Assembly: GCA_934446475.1 (NCBI GenBank) | Contig: CAKSEH010000007.1 | Span: 1 to 64,000, forward strand | From: an uncultured Eubacteriales bacterium | Lineage (GTDB): Bacteria; Bacillota; Clostridia; Oscillospirales; Acutalibacteraceae | Length of the DNA stretch: 64,000 nt | Direction of reading: 5' to 3' | Part shown: piece after piece, positions 42,653 through 50,611 of the stretch | Position numbering within the stretch: the stretch's first letter is position 1 | Layout of the letters: every line of letters starts with the position of its first letter | Program-made: the position numbers and the translations under genes | Notes under the pieces: model-generated | Seen by the model: the letters and a program-made list of their open reading frames with translations, nothing else | The model's database searches: none | Told to the model about the DNA's origin: nothing

Positions 42653-42718
42653 GCAATTTCGGATTATTATTCTTGCCTTGACTGACGAGAGGCGGACCCA
42701 CCTGAAAGGGCGTATTTC
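42635..42718 (+). other. possible structured RNA between the Nudix and LOG genes
   Basis: A closing stem pairs AAATACGCC(G)CTTT (42637-42650, inside the Nudix 3' end) with AAAGGGCGTATTT (42705-42717). Inside it AGGCAA (42651-42656) pairs with TTGCCT (42673-42678), and the third part is GACGAGAGGCGGACCCACCT. This makes a three-way-junction-like fold of about 84 nt ending 25 bp before the LOG start codon. No T tract follows. The GGACCCACCT segment reminded me of the 3' part of some 6S RNAs, but the size does not fit and I do not claim that identity. Confidence 0.4.
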
Positions 42719-42742
42719 CATTTACCTAAAGGAGGATAATTT

Positions 42743-43321
42743 ATGAATATTTGTGTTTACGGTGCTTCTTCAAGCACAATAGATAAGGGCTTTATAAACG
42801 GAGGAGAGGCTCTCGGAAAAATGATAGCCGAAAAAGGTTACGGTGTAGTCTACGGCGGCGGAAAAGAAGGAATGATGGGAGCTGTCGCAAGAGGTGCCGT
42901 AAGTAGCGGAGGCAATGTTATCGGGATTGCTCCGGGCTTTTTCAAGGTTGACGGTTCTTTATTTGACGGTTGCACGGAATTTATTTATACAGAAACTATG
43001 CGTGAGCGCAAAAAGCTGCTTGAAGAGCACTCAGACGCTTTTATAGTAACACCGGGAGGAGCCGGGACATTTGACGAATTTTTTGAAATATTCACCTTGC
43101 GTCAGCTTGACCGACATCGCAAACCAATAGCAATTTTCAATATAAACGGTTATTTTGACCCGTTAAATGCTCTTCTTGAAAATGCTATTAAACTTAATTT
43201 TATGACCGAGGCGAACCGCTCGCTCTACTTCATTTCAGACAACGCCGACGAGATACTTTCATATATCGAAAACTATAAACCCGCCAAAACAAATATAAGT
43301 GTGCTTAAAGATATAAAATAA
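42743..43321 (+). CDS. LOG family protein (TIGR00730, cytokinin riboside phosphoribohydrolase-like)
   Basis: 192 aa Rossmann-fold protein with the two family signatures: GGGKEGMMGAVARGA and PGGAGTFDEFFE. Family members hydrolyse nucleoside 5'-monophosphates, including cytokinin types, to base plus ribose 5-phosphate. AAGGAGG precedes the start. Confidence 0.9.
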   Translation: MNICVYGASSSTIDKGFINGGEALGKMIAEKGYGVVYGGGKEGMMGAVARGAVSSGGNVIGIAPGFFKVDGSLFDGCTEFIYTETMRERKKLLEEHSDAFIVTPGGAGTFDEFFEIFTLRQLDRHRKPIAIFNINGYFDPLNALLENAIKLNFMTEANRSLYFISDNADEILSYIENYKPAKTNISVLKDIK

Positions 43322-43334
43322 GTCCCGAAAACAG

Positions 43335-43373
43335 AGCAACAGATACCCTATATGGGGTATCTGTTGCTTTTTA
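43335..43373 (+). terminator. rho-independent terminator after the LOG gene
   Basis: Perfect 14-bp stem AGCAACAGATACCC / GGGTATCTGTTGCT followed by TTTT. It ends the ileS-side plus-strand block. The 120 bp to 43493 hold no gene. Confidence 0.95.
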
Positions 43374-43493
43374 ATCTGAACCATTTAAAACCGCAAAATT
43401 TTGCAAATAAAGTCTTTTTGTCGTACATAGCAAAAAAACAGATTCGGATTTATTATAGCTTTCTTTATCCGAACCCGTCCGCCTTAAGGGGAT

Positions 43494-44360
43494 TTAACCG
43501 AAATCAGGTATATATTTTTCATCGGCACTTGAAAGCTGTTGAATATAACAGTTTTCAAAGCCTGATTCGGCAATATAAGAGACGACCTTTTCATATTCCC
43601 GCTTTGTGACCTTTCGGTTTATAGGGTAGATATTTCCAGCCTCGCCGAACGGTATATACTGACTCATAAGACTGAAATAAGCATTATTGAAACCGCTTCT
43701 TACAATATCAAATATTTTTATTGCGTCGTTCGTTGCCTGCGGCATAAGAAGATGCCTTATTATTACGCCGCTTTTCATAATGCCCTCTTTATCAAAAAGG
43801 CATTTTCCCCTTTGCCTGTAAGCCTCTTTAAGAGCACTCATTGCAACCTCGGGATAATCGGGAGCGGAGGAAAATCTATCAGCCTTATCGGAAGAAATAT
43901 ACTTAAAATCAAATAAATATATATCAATATAATCTTCGAGCATTTTAAGCGTTTCTGCACTTTCGTACCCTGAGCAGTTATACACTATGGGTATTTTCGG
44001 TCTGTAAATATCGAGTGCCTGTTTTATTGCAAGTGAATAATGTGTAGGCGTTACGAGATTTATGTTATGAGCATTCTTTTCCTCAAGTTCTTTGAAAATA
44101 TCCGAAAGAGCATTTATTGAAATCTTTCTCCCGACCCCGTTATGACTCACTTCATAGTTTTGGCAAAAAACACAGGAAAGCGGACAACCGCTGAAAAATA
44201 TCGTTCCGGAGCCGTTTTTACCGCTTATGGAAGGTTCTTCCCAAAAATGAAGGTCCGCTCTTGCGATAACGGGTTCGAGCGGCATTTTACAGTATCCGCC
44301 TGCATTTTTATCCGAAATTCGCTCGGCATTACACCTTCTTGGGCACAAACTGCACTTCAT
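43494..44360 (-). CDS. radical SAM protein, PflA-like (COG1313 type)
   Basis: 288 aa. A radical SAM motif CPLSCVFCQN sits near residue 59. An N-terminal cysteine cluster MKCSLCPRRCN could hold a second metal site, typical of this group. Motif IVYNCSGY and YIDIYLFDFKY follow. Related to pyruvate-formate-lyase activating enzymes, but no glycyl radical enzyme is nearby. The physiological substrate is unknown. The start overlaps the exonuclease gene by 32 bp. Confidence 0.85.
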   Translation of the reverse strand: MKCSLCPRRCNAERISDKNAGGYCKMPLEPVIARADLHFWEEPSISGKNGSGTIFFSGCPLSCVFCQNYEVSHNGVGRKISINALSDIFKELEEKNAHNINLVTPTHYSLAIKQALDIYRPKIPIVYNCSGYESAETLKMLEDYIDIYLFDFKYISSDKADRFSSAPDYPEVAMSALKEAYRQRGKCLFDKEGIMKSGVIIRHLLMPQATNDAIKIFDIVRSGFNNAYFSLMSQYIPFGEAGNIYPINRKVTKREYEKVVSYIAESGFENCYIQQLSSADEKYIPDFG

Positions 44361-45219
44361 CTTTACCGTGTTCTTCTCCTTTAGGACATATTCGTTTTTT
44401 AACTATAACATCATCATAGGTCTTTTTAAACGATACTCTCGCAGAAAACATTTCTCCGCACTCTCTGCAATAAAAATCCGCCGTAAAATATCTGTTTTTA
44501 AAGGACCATTTTGTTTTCCTTCTCGCTTTTTTACCGCACTTATCACAGCGGAATTTAAAGGCCGAGCGGTCTATTTCACAGCTTGAAAGATCATCGATAT
44601 AATGCGACTTAAAATTAAGTCTTTTATAGAATTCCTCGTCCGCCGTATCCTTTACAAGCGCATTAAACCGTGACTTATTATAATACTTCTTTAAAAGTTC
44701 GGCGCAGAGCAGACTATCGTCCTTTGCGGTGTGAAGAGAAAGAAGCTCGGTTGAGATCCCCGATAGCTCCGCAGCCGCCGAAAGCGCTATCTGAGACTTT
44801 ATTTCCGTGCCGCATATTCTCATTTCGCTTTGAATATAACTTTGAAGATCAAGATATTTATCTATTTTAAAACGAATTCCGGAGAGCAGATATTTTTCAT
44901 TTGCCATAATGGAATAAAGGTCTGACTTGCTCCAGGTCATTGTGACGGTATTTTCGCCTATCCATTCGTTGTATTTTAAGACGGCGTCCTTAAGAGGAAT
45001 CCCGGCTCGCATCATCTCTGTAGTTATTCCGGTAAGCTTTGAAAATCTGCCTGTAACACGGTTTGTGATTTCCGAGCGGACCGTGACCTCAAATGTGTCG
45101 GTAACATCAAAGGCGTCGTTTAATTTAACGGCGCCTATCTGTATTATCTGATTTATAAATTTCTTTTCGGGGGGAAAAAACGCATTATCCCATTCCATAT
45201 CGAGAATAATATATATCAT
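44329..45219 (-). CDS. DEDDh 3'-5' exonuclease with C-terminal zinc ribbons
   Basis: 296 aa. Residues 1-180 are an RNase T / DnaQ-like exonuclease: Exo I ILDMEWDNAFF, a central INQIIQIGAVKL, and Exo III LHTAKDDSLLC. The C-terminal 80 residues carry CDKCGKKARRK and CRECGEMFS, two CxxC pairs that would bind one zinc, plus a further Cys near ICPKGEEHG. Similar to KapD-like exonucleases; I do not know a described example with this tail. It begins 1 bp from the typA stop and overlaps the radical SAM gene. Confidence 0.85.
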   Translation of the reverse strand: MIYIILDMEWDNAFFPPEKKFINQIIQIGAVKLNDAFDVTDTFEVTVRSEITNRVTGRFSKLTGITTEMMRAGIPLKDAVLKYNEWIGENTVTMTWSKSDLYSIMANEKYLLSGIRFKIDKYLDLQSYIQSEMRICGTEIKSQIALSAAAELSGISTELLSLHTAKDDSLLCAELLKKYYNKSRFNALVKDTADEEFYKRLNFKSHYIDDLSSCEIDRSAFKFRCDKCGKKARRKTKWSFKNRYFTADFYCRECGEMFSARVSFKKTYDDVIVKKRICPKGEEHGKDEVQFVPKKV

Positions 45220-47048
45220 CAGCGGTTTTTAGCCTCGTATTTCATTCTCTGTTCCTTATTCAGTATCTTCTTGCGCAGCCTTATATTATTCGGTGTTATT
45301 TCAACAAGCTCGTCTTCCTTAATAAACTCAAGAGACTGTTCAAGACTCAAAACACTGTGAGGAACAAGGCGCAGTGCATCGTCAGAACCTGCGGCACGGG
45401 TATTTGTCATTTGTTTTTTCTTGCAGACATTGCAAACAATATCCTCATTTTTCGGGTTTTCACCCACTATCATACCCTCATATACAGGTGTGCCCGGCCC
45501 TATAAAGAGTCTGCCACGGCTTTGTGTATTAAACAGACCGTATCCCGTAGCCTCGCCCGCTTCGTGGGCTATTATAGAGCCTGTATTTCGCTGCTCGATA
45601 TCGCCCTTATAAGGTTCATAGCCGTTGAAAACGTGGTTCATTATGCCGTTTCCGTTGGTATCGGTCATAAACTGGGTTCTGTAACCTAAAAGACCTCTTG
45701 CGGGAATAAGGAACTCAAGATGAGATGTGCCGCCGTCCCTCGTACCCATATTTTTAATTTCTGCATGCCTTGAACCGAGTCGCTCCATAACCGAACCTAC
45801 ATAGGTTTCAGGTACTTCTATCATAAGAAGCTCTATAGGTTCAAGCAGCTTGCCGTTCTCATCACGCTTATATATTACTTCCGGCGGAGACACCTGAAAT
45901 TCATACCCCTGTCTCCGCATTGTTTCTATAAGTATCGAAAGATGAAGTTCGCCTCTGCCGGAAACTTTGAAAGTATCGGCGCTGTCGGTCTCTTCAACCC
46001 TGAGGCTTACATTGGTCATAACCTCTTTAAAAAGGCGGTCTCTTAAATTTCTTGAGGTTACAAACTTACCGTCCTTTCCTGCAAAAGGAGAATTGTTTAC
46101 CATAAAATTCATAGAGAGTGTCGGTTCGTCTATCTTAACAAAGGGCAGCGGTTCTATCTTATCAACGCTGCAGGCGGTCTCTCCTATTTCAAGGTCGCTT
46201 ATTCCCGCAACCTGGATTATATCGCCGACGGAAGCCGATTCGACCTCAGTCCGCTTAAGTCCCTTATACATAAACAGTTTTGCTATCTTAACATTTGAAA
46301 CCTTACCGTCTTTACGGCAAAGAGCAACCGTATCGCCCGTTTTAACGCTGCCTCTTATAACCCTGCCTACACCTATCCTTCCCATATAGTCGTCATACTC
46401 TATATTTGAGAACAAAACCTGAAGCGGAGCCTCGGGATCACCCACGGGCGGTTCTATTTCCTTTACTATCTCTTCAAAGAGCGGCTTCATATCGGTTCCC
46501 GGCTTGTCGGGAGAATAAGTGGCGTAACCGTCTCTTCCGGAAGCAAAAACAACCGGAAATTCTATTTGGTCCTCATCTGCTCCAAGCTCTATGAACAAAT
46601 CAAGCACTTCGTCAACAACCTCAAGCGGTCTTGCCATAGGACGGTCGATTTTATTTATAACAACAACCGCCTTCTTGCCGAGAGCAAGGGCTTTTTTAAG
46701 CACGAACCTCGTCTGCGGCATACAACCTTCAAAGGCGTCTACCAAAAGCAGCACACCGTCTACCATTTGAAGTATACGCTCAACCTCGCCGCCGAAATCG
46801 GCGTGTCCCGGAGTGTCAACTATGTTTATCTTTATTCCGTTATACATAACGCTTGTGTTTTTGGAAAGTATCGTTATGCCTCTTTCCCTCTCAAGGTCGT
46901 TGGAGTCCATAACTCTCTCGTTTACGGTCTCGTTATCACGGAATGTTCCGCTCTGCTTTAAAAGCTGGTCGACAAGGGTGGTCTTACCGTGGTCAACGTG
47001 AGCGATTATTGCAACATTCCTGAGGTTTTCTATTCTTTTTTCCGACAT
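45219..47048 (-). CDS. typA: translational GTPase TypA/BipA
   Basis: 609 aa. G1 AHVDHGKTTLVDQLL, DTPGHADFGGEVER and NKIDRP are all present, followed by EF-G-like domains and the TypA C-terminal domain. It binds ribosomes and helps assembly, mainly under cold or stress. I start at ATG 47048 (MSEKRIENLRNVAIIAH) with AAGGGATG upstream; a longer reading to 47129 would run through the leader hairpins. It heads a three-gene operon with the exonuclease and the radical SAM protein. Confidence 0.95.
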   Translation of the reverse strand: MSEKRIENLRNVAIIAHVDHGKTTLVDQLLKQSGTFRDNETVNERVMDSNDLERERGITILSKNTSVMYNGIKINIVDTPGHADFGGEVERILQMVDGVLLLVDAFEGCMPQTRFVLKKALALGKKAVVVINKIDRPMARPLEVVDEVLDLFIELGADEDQIEFPVVFASGRDGYATYSPDKPGTDMKPLFEEIVKEIEPPVGDPEAPLQVLFSNIEYDDYMGRIGVGRVIRGSVKTGDTVALCRKDGKVSNVKIAKLFMYKGLKRTEVESASVGDIIQVAGISDLEIGETACSVDKIEPLPFVKIDEPTLSMNFMVNNSPFAGKDGKFVTSRNLRDRLFKEVMTNVSLRVEETDSADTFKVSGRGELHLSILIETMRRQGYEFQVSPPEVIYKRDENGKLLEPIELLMIEVPETYVGSVMERLGSRHAEIKNMGTRDGGTSHLEFLIPARGLLGYRTQFMTDTNGNGIMNHVFNGYEPYKGDIEQRNTGSIIAHEAGEATGYGLFNTQSRGRLFIGPGTPVYEGMIVGENPKNEDIVCNVCKKKQMTNTRAAGSDDALRLVPHSVLSLEQSLEFIKEDELVEITPNNIRLRKKILNKEQRMKYEAKNR

Positions 47049-47101
47049 TTTATTACATCCCTTAATATTTCTAACTAAGTTATTATCAATGATTATAGAA
47101 T

Positions 47102-47268
47102 GTCGAAACACCAAAAATTGTTTCGACAAGCCGATTTTATCGGCCTTAATTTCACAAATTTAATTTTGCCTATATTCATTGCAATGGACATTGACAAATT
47201 TTCAAAGAAAATTTGTGACCAAATCAAAGATTTGGTGTCGAAATAGTGTAGTTTTACACTATTTCGAC
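47102..47268 (-). promoter_or_regulatory. hairpin array in the typA 5' leader
   Basis: Five perfect inverted repeats in 167 bp, all inside the predicted untranslated leader. HP1 47237-47268 (14-bp stem GTCGAAATAGTGTA, 4-nt loop). HP2 47218-47236 (8-bp stem ACCAAATC, TTT loop). HP3 47194-47216 (10-bp stem ACAAATTTTC, TTT loop). HP4 47130-47144 (6-bp stem GCCGAT, AAA loop on the RNA strand). HP5 47102-47127 (9-bp stem GTCGAAACA, 8-nt loop). HP1 and HP2 abut; HP2 and HP3 are 1 nt apart. The same GTCGAAA starts HP1 and HP5. No T tract follows any of them, so they are not ordinary terminators. Function unknown. Confidence 0.8.
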
Positions 47269-47279
47269 TTTCAATAGCC

Positions 47280-47308
47280 ATTATAAAACAATTGCATACT
47301 CTTGTCAA
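47280..47308 (-). promoter_or_regulatory. sigma-A promoter of the typA operon
   Basis: Minus strand TTGACA (47303-47308), 17 bp, TATAAT (47280-47285): consensus in every position. The start falls near 47273, just before HP1, giving a leader of about 225 nt. Between this and the rplM promoter (47309-47443) the DNA is very AT-rich and I see no gene. Confidence 0.9.
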
Positions 47309-47443
47309 CAAATTTGCCTTTATTACAACATTGTGCACTTAAAAATCACTAAAATTCAAAAGTGAGCAAAAACGAGATATTTAAAGAAAACAGAAGAAAA
47401 ACGAAGGTTTTATATTAAAAAATTAAAATTTTAAAAAAAGGTG

Positions 47444-47472
47444 TTGACAAAGGTCTTCGGGCGTGGTATCAT
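47444..47472 (+). promoter_or_regulatory. sigma-A promoter of rplM-rpsI
   Basis: TTGACA (47444-47449), 17 bp, TATCAT (47467-47472), 80 bp before rplM. Confidence 0.88.
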
Positions 47473-47477
47473 AATCG

Positions 47478-47545
47478 AGCTGATTTATGAGGATCAAGAA
47501 GCGGCTTTAAGCGGCTTAAGATCCCTTTTAAGAATTTTGGAGGTT
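47478..47545 (+). promoter_or_regulatory. candidate ribosomal protein L13 leader
   Basis: The rplM leader has GGATC (47493 region) pairing with GATCC and, between them, the near repeat AGCGGCTT-TA-AGCGGCTT, then GGAGG. Structured L13 leaders occur in Firmicutes and are thought to bind L13 for autoregulation. I cannot confirm a family match by eye. Confidence 0.4.
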
Positions 47546-47552
47546 TGGTTCT

Positions 47553-47981
47553 ATGTCAACTTTTATGGCAAAACCTGCTGAAATTCAGCGTAAGTGGTAT
47601 ATAGTAGATGCAGCCGGCAAACCGCTCGGCCGCACCGCTGTTAAGGTTGCCGACCTTTTAAGAGGTAAAGGCAAGCCCGAATTTACTCCCCACGTTGACT
47701 GCGGCGACCACGTTGTTGTCATCAACGCTGAAAAGGCAGTGCTCACAGGAAAGAAACTTGAAAAGAAGTATTATCGCCGTCACACCGGATTCATAGGCGG
47801 TCTTAAGGAAGTTCAGTATGCAACCCTTATGAAAACCCGTCCGCAGCTCGCAGTCGAGCTTGCCGTTAAGGGTATGGTTCCGGACACTACTATCGGCCGC
47901 AAGGCACTCACAAGGCTTCATATCTATGCAGGCGAAACCTATGCTCAGGTTGCTCAGAAGCCCGAAAAGATTGATTTTTAA
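47553..47981 (+). CDS. rplM: 50S ribosomal protein L13
   Basis: 142 aa, standard length. It contains KWYIVDAAGKPLGRTAVKVA, CGDHVVVINAEKAVLTGKK and the L13 signature around MVPDTTIGRKALTRLHIYAG. Start ATG 47553 with GGAGG 9 bp upstream. Co-transcribed with rpsI 17 bp later, the universal bacterial pair. Confidence 0.97.
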   Translation: MSTFMAKPAEIQRKWYIVDAAGKPLGRTAVKVADLLRGKGKPEFTPHVDCGDHVVVINAEKAVLTGKKLEKKYYRRHTGFIGGLKEVQYATLMKTRPQLAVELAVKGMVPDTTIGRKALTRLHIYAGETYAQVAQKPEKIDF

Positions 47982-47998
47982 GAAGGGAGACAGAATAA

Positions 47999-48397
47999 AT
48001 GTTTGAAGGAAAGCCTTATTTTTACGGCACCGGCAGAAGAAAAAGTTCTGTTGCCCGTGTCCGTCTTTACGAAGGTACCGGAAAGGTTACCATAAACGGC
48101 AGAGATATTGACGATTACTTTGGTCTTGAGACCCTCAAGGTTATAGTTCGTCAGCCTCTCGCCCTCACAGAGAATGCCGATAAGTACGATGTTGTATGCA
48201 CCGTTACAGGCGGCGGCGTTACCGGTCAGGCAGGCGCTATCCGTCACGGAATTTCCCGTGCTCTTCTCTTAACAAGCGACGATATCCGTCCCGAGCTTAA
48301 GAAAGCCGGATTCCTCACCCGTGATCCTCGTATGAAGGAAAGAAAGAAATACGGTCTCAAAGGCGCACGCCGTGCACCGCAGTTCAGCAAGCGCTGA
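47999..48397 (+). CDS. rpsI: 30S ribosomal protein S9
   Basis: 132 aa. GTGRRKSSVARVRLYEGTGK at the start, GGGVTGQAGAIRHGISRALL in the centre, and the invariant C-terminal tail ending APQFSKR that reaches the P-site tRNA. AGAAGGGAG precedes the start. Confidence 0.97.
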   Translation: MFEGKPYFYGTGRRKSSVARVRLYEGTGKVTINGRDIDDYFGLETLKVIVRQPLALTENADKYDVVCTVTGGGVTGQAGAIRHGISRALLLTSDDIRPELKKAGFLTRDPRMKERKKYGLKGARRAPQFSKR

Positions 48398-48427
48398 TTG
48401 CCTGAGATTTTACAGTCAAAAAGCTCA

Positions 48428-48457
48428 AACCCCGGAAGTCACGGCTTTCCGGGGTTT
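48428..48457 (+). terminator. rho-independent terminator of rplM-rpsI
   Basis: Stem AAACCCCGGAA / TTCCGGGGTTT followed by TCT and a T-rich stretch, 30 bp after the rpsI stop. It marks the edge of the housekeeping block and the start of the decayed region. Confidence 0.9.
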
Positions 48458-48696
48458 TCTCATATCTATTGTGCTTTATACTTTTAAAAGCTGTCTTTTG
48501 GATATCGGCAAAGCGCTGCTGAGTGTTGAACTTGTACTGCCGTACAAAGCAATATGTTAAATAAATTCGTGACCGAGGTCTGCTACCTATAAAAAAGGCA
48601 GCAATCCGTAAATTGTTCGCCAAAGATAAATGAATGCACCCACCCTTCAAAACGAGACTGAGTGCAGTTTTTATATTCTGACTTTATCAAAACATC

Positions 48697-48750
48697 TTGA
48701 CAAGTCTCACTCTTTGATATATAACTCAAGTTATAAATAACTACAGTTAT
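48697..48750 (+). promoter_or_regulatory. promoter with two TetR-type operators
   Basis: TTGACA (48697-48702), 17 bp, TATAAC (48720-48725). Two matching dyads follow: ATAACT-CA-AGTTAT (48721-48734), overlapping the -10, and ATAACT-AC-AGTTAT (48737-48750). Centres are 16 bp apart. A TetR repressor fragment begins at 48767, so autoregulation is the natural reading. The 369 bp from 48398 to here hold otherwise only the rpsI terminator and a small TGCTACCT / AGGCAGCA hairpin (48578-48602). Confidence 0.7.
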
Positions 48751-48766
48751 TTATGAAGTTGCGAAT

Positions 48767-49015
48767 ATGCCTGCTAAAACAAAAGTCACAAAAGAAATGA
48801 TTATTGATGCTGCTTTTGCAATTGCCCGTGAAGAGGGTGCGGAAAACATCAACGCAAGGACCGTTTTGAAAAGGCTGCATTGCTCCACACAGCCCGTTAT
48901 GTATCATTTCGCAACGATCGAAGAATTGAGGAAATCAAGACGCCGGACGCTTAGACGCAGTGCAATCCGAGAAAATCGGTTTGTGCTGCTTCTATCATTT
49001 TTTATTAAAATATAA
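48767..49015 (+). pseudogene. truncated TetR/AcrR family regulator
   Basis: The first 55 residues form a good TetR helix-turn-helix domain (TKEMIIDAAFAIAREEGAENINARTVLKRL, STQPVMYHFATIEEL). After that the reading frame continues for about 27 unrelated residues and stops, so the ligand-binding domain is missing. The DNA-binding part alone probably cannot dimerise properly. I take it as a remnant. It is followed by 160 bp without a gene. Confidence 0.75.
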
Positions 49016-49182
49016 AGGCAAAAGTGGTTAGAGTGCGATAATGAAGAACTTTGAATATAAAAAATTTCAGTTTAGGCAAATAAGTGAGATCACTGAAACC
49101 TCCACCGCCGCAGTTTCTTCAAAAAAGCATTGTACCCTGATTGTATTGTTTATAGTCTAAGAAAAATACGGAGGAATCTATT

Positions 49183-49676
49183 ATGAAAAACAGCGCACTT
49201 GTCGTGATCGACCTGCAAAATGACATTACGAAAAACTACAGTGAAATCATTGAAAAAGTCAATGAGGCGATTGACCGGGCAGTTCAAAATGGTTTGTGGG
49301 TCATTTACATTCAGCACAATAACCTGTCTGCCGGGACAAAAACCTTTAAGCCCGGAACGCACGGTGCGGAATTTGTCCCTGAAATGAAGATTGTATCCGA
49401 CTGCATCTTCACAAAATCGAAAAGCAATGCGCTGACGAACGAGGAGTTTGCATCTTTCATCAAGAAAAACGGCATTGACGGGTTTTATATTGCCGGTGCA
49501 GACGCCACAGCCTGCATAAAATCCACTTGCTTTATATTACTAAAAGCGGTTATATCGTTCATATGCTGTCGGACTGCATTACAAGCCACGATAAAAAGAA
49601 GCTGTCTGAGATGCTTGCCTATTATGAAAGCAAGGGCTGTGAAGTAATAAAGCTTTCCGAAACCGCCAAAAGGTAA
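49183..49676 (+). pseudogene. isochorismatase-family cysteine hydrolase, frameshifted
   Basis: Starts MKNSALVVIDLQNDITKNY with GGAGGAA upstream and carries the family Asp, Lys (about FTKSKSNAL) and Cys (ADATACIKSTCF). After TCF (near 49535) the frame breaks. The correct continuation, ITKSGYIVHMLSDCITSHDK and onwards to LSETAKR, lies in another frame and ends at TAA 49674-49676. A single missing base (TTTATATT where TTTAATATT is expected) explains it. The catalytic triad is before the break, but the fold would be incomplete. Confidence 0.8.
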
Positions 49677-49744
49677 AGATCTTTTGGCGCACTGCTTATC
49701 ATAGCGATAGGTCGCTATGGAATTTATAGTGAATGGAGAAAAAA

Positions 49745-50128
49745 GTGAAGCGAAATAAAATAGCCGTCTTACTTCTCCCGTTTTTTACATTGAGCGTGTT
49801 TTTGACCGCTTGTGATGCCGATCGCTTTGTCGACAGCCGTGAAACAACATCAAATTCCTATCGTTTGGATATTGAGCGTATGACCTGAACCGATCTGTTC
49901 ACATTGGATCTGAATACGGGCGATACGCTTGAAATTCGATTTGAAACCGCAAAAGGTTTTATCTGTATGGAGATCAAAGAGCCGGACGGAACACTGCTGT
50001 ACGCAGGCGACGTCAAAAGAATGACAGATTTTACAGTGAATATTTCCTAGGGCGGTGCGTATTCCGTTCGTGCGGAGGCACACAACGCAAAAGGTATGAT
50101 TCATATTCAACAGAAAGATCATACATAA
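49745..50128 (+). pseudogene. small lipoprotein gene with two in-frame stops
   Basis: GTG start preceded by GGAGAAA. The frame encodes a lipoprotein signal (MKRNKIAVLLLPFFTLSVFL then TAC, lipobox LTAC), then about 100 residues including TLEIRFETAKGFICMEIKEP and GGAYSVRAEAHNAKGMIHI, ending at TAA 50126-50128. The frame is broken by TGA at about 49886 and TAG at about 50048. All three parts read as one continuous protein, so it decayed recently by point mutation. Function unknown. Confidence 0.75.
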
Positions 50129-50176
50129 AAATCGGAATATGCCGTATGCAGTACCGACTATACAGGAGGAAACAAA

Positions 50177-50547
50177 TTGAAAAAGTTATATGAAAAAAAC
50201 TAACTGACATTTGAAGTCTTGTGGATCGTGATTTACTGTGTCCTGCAATCTCTTGAAAATTCGCTGAGCAAAATAATCGGAATTGAATACTCTGCAAGTG
50301 CCGCTTTCTGCATTTTGCAGGCAGTCGTTCTTTTCACCTTTATCCGAAAGAACAGCTTGTTGAAACGGTATGGGCTTTGCAAATCACCCGTTTCCGCACG
50401 GCGTTTCCTTTACTATGTGCCGCTGCTTATCCCGGTTTCGGGAATCCTTTGGAACGGTGTCTCTGTCAACTACACGCCGTTGGAAACGGTTTTTCGTATC
50501 CTGTGTATGCTCTGCGACGGTTTCAAGTCATTACAGACCCCAAAAAC
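50177..50547 (+). pseudogene. CPBP-type intramembrane protease, N-terminal remnant
   Basis: TTG start with AGGAGG upstream. Codon 9 is TAA (50201-50203). The frame then continues with several hydrophobic segments (WIVIYCVLQSLENSLSKIIG, FLYYVPLLIPVSGILWNGV) ending ETVFRILCMLCDGFKS. In CPBP proteases the catalytic EExxxR motif follows right after such a segment; here the sequence breaks off and runs into the secG terminator. So it has both a stop codon and a 3' deletion. Confidence 0.65.
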
Positions 50548-50548
50548 A

Positions 50549-50595
50549 TTAAAAAACGGCACTTGCAGAAAACTAAAATCTGCAAATGCCGTTTG
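50549..50595 (-). terminator. rho-independent terminator of secG
   Basis: Arms AAACGGCATTTGCAGA and TCTGCAAGTGCCGTTT pair with a single mismatch, followed on the minus strand by TTTTAATG. The decayed CPBP gene ends against it. Confidence 0.88.
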
Positions 50596-50611
50596 ATTTA
50601 TAATCTTAAAA

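Noticed and set aside
49745..50128. Recoding (selenocysteine or pyrrolysine) in the lipoprotein with TGA and TAG
   Set aside because: Two different stop codons, no SECIS-like hairpin at the TGA, and the neighbours on both sides are clearly decayed, so simple pseudogenisation explains it.
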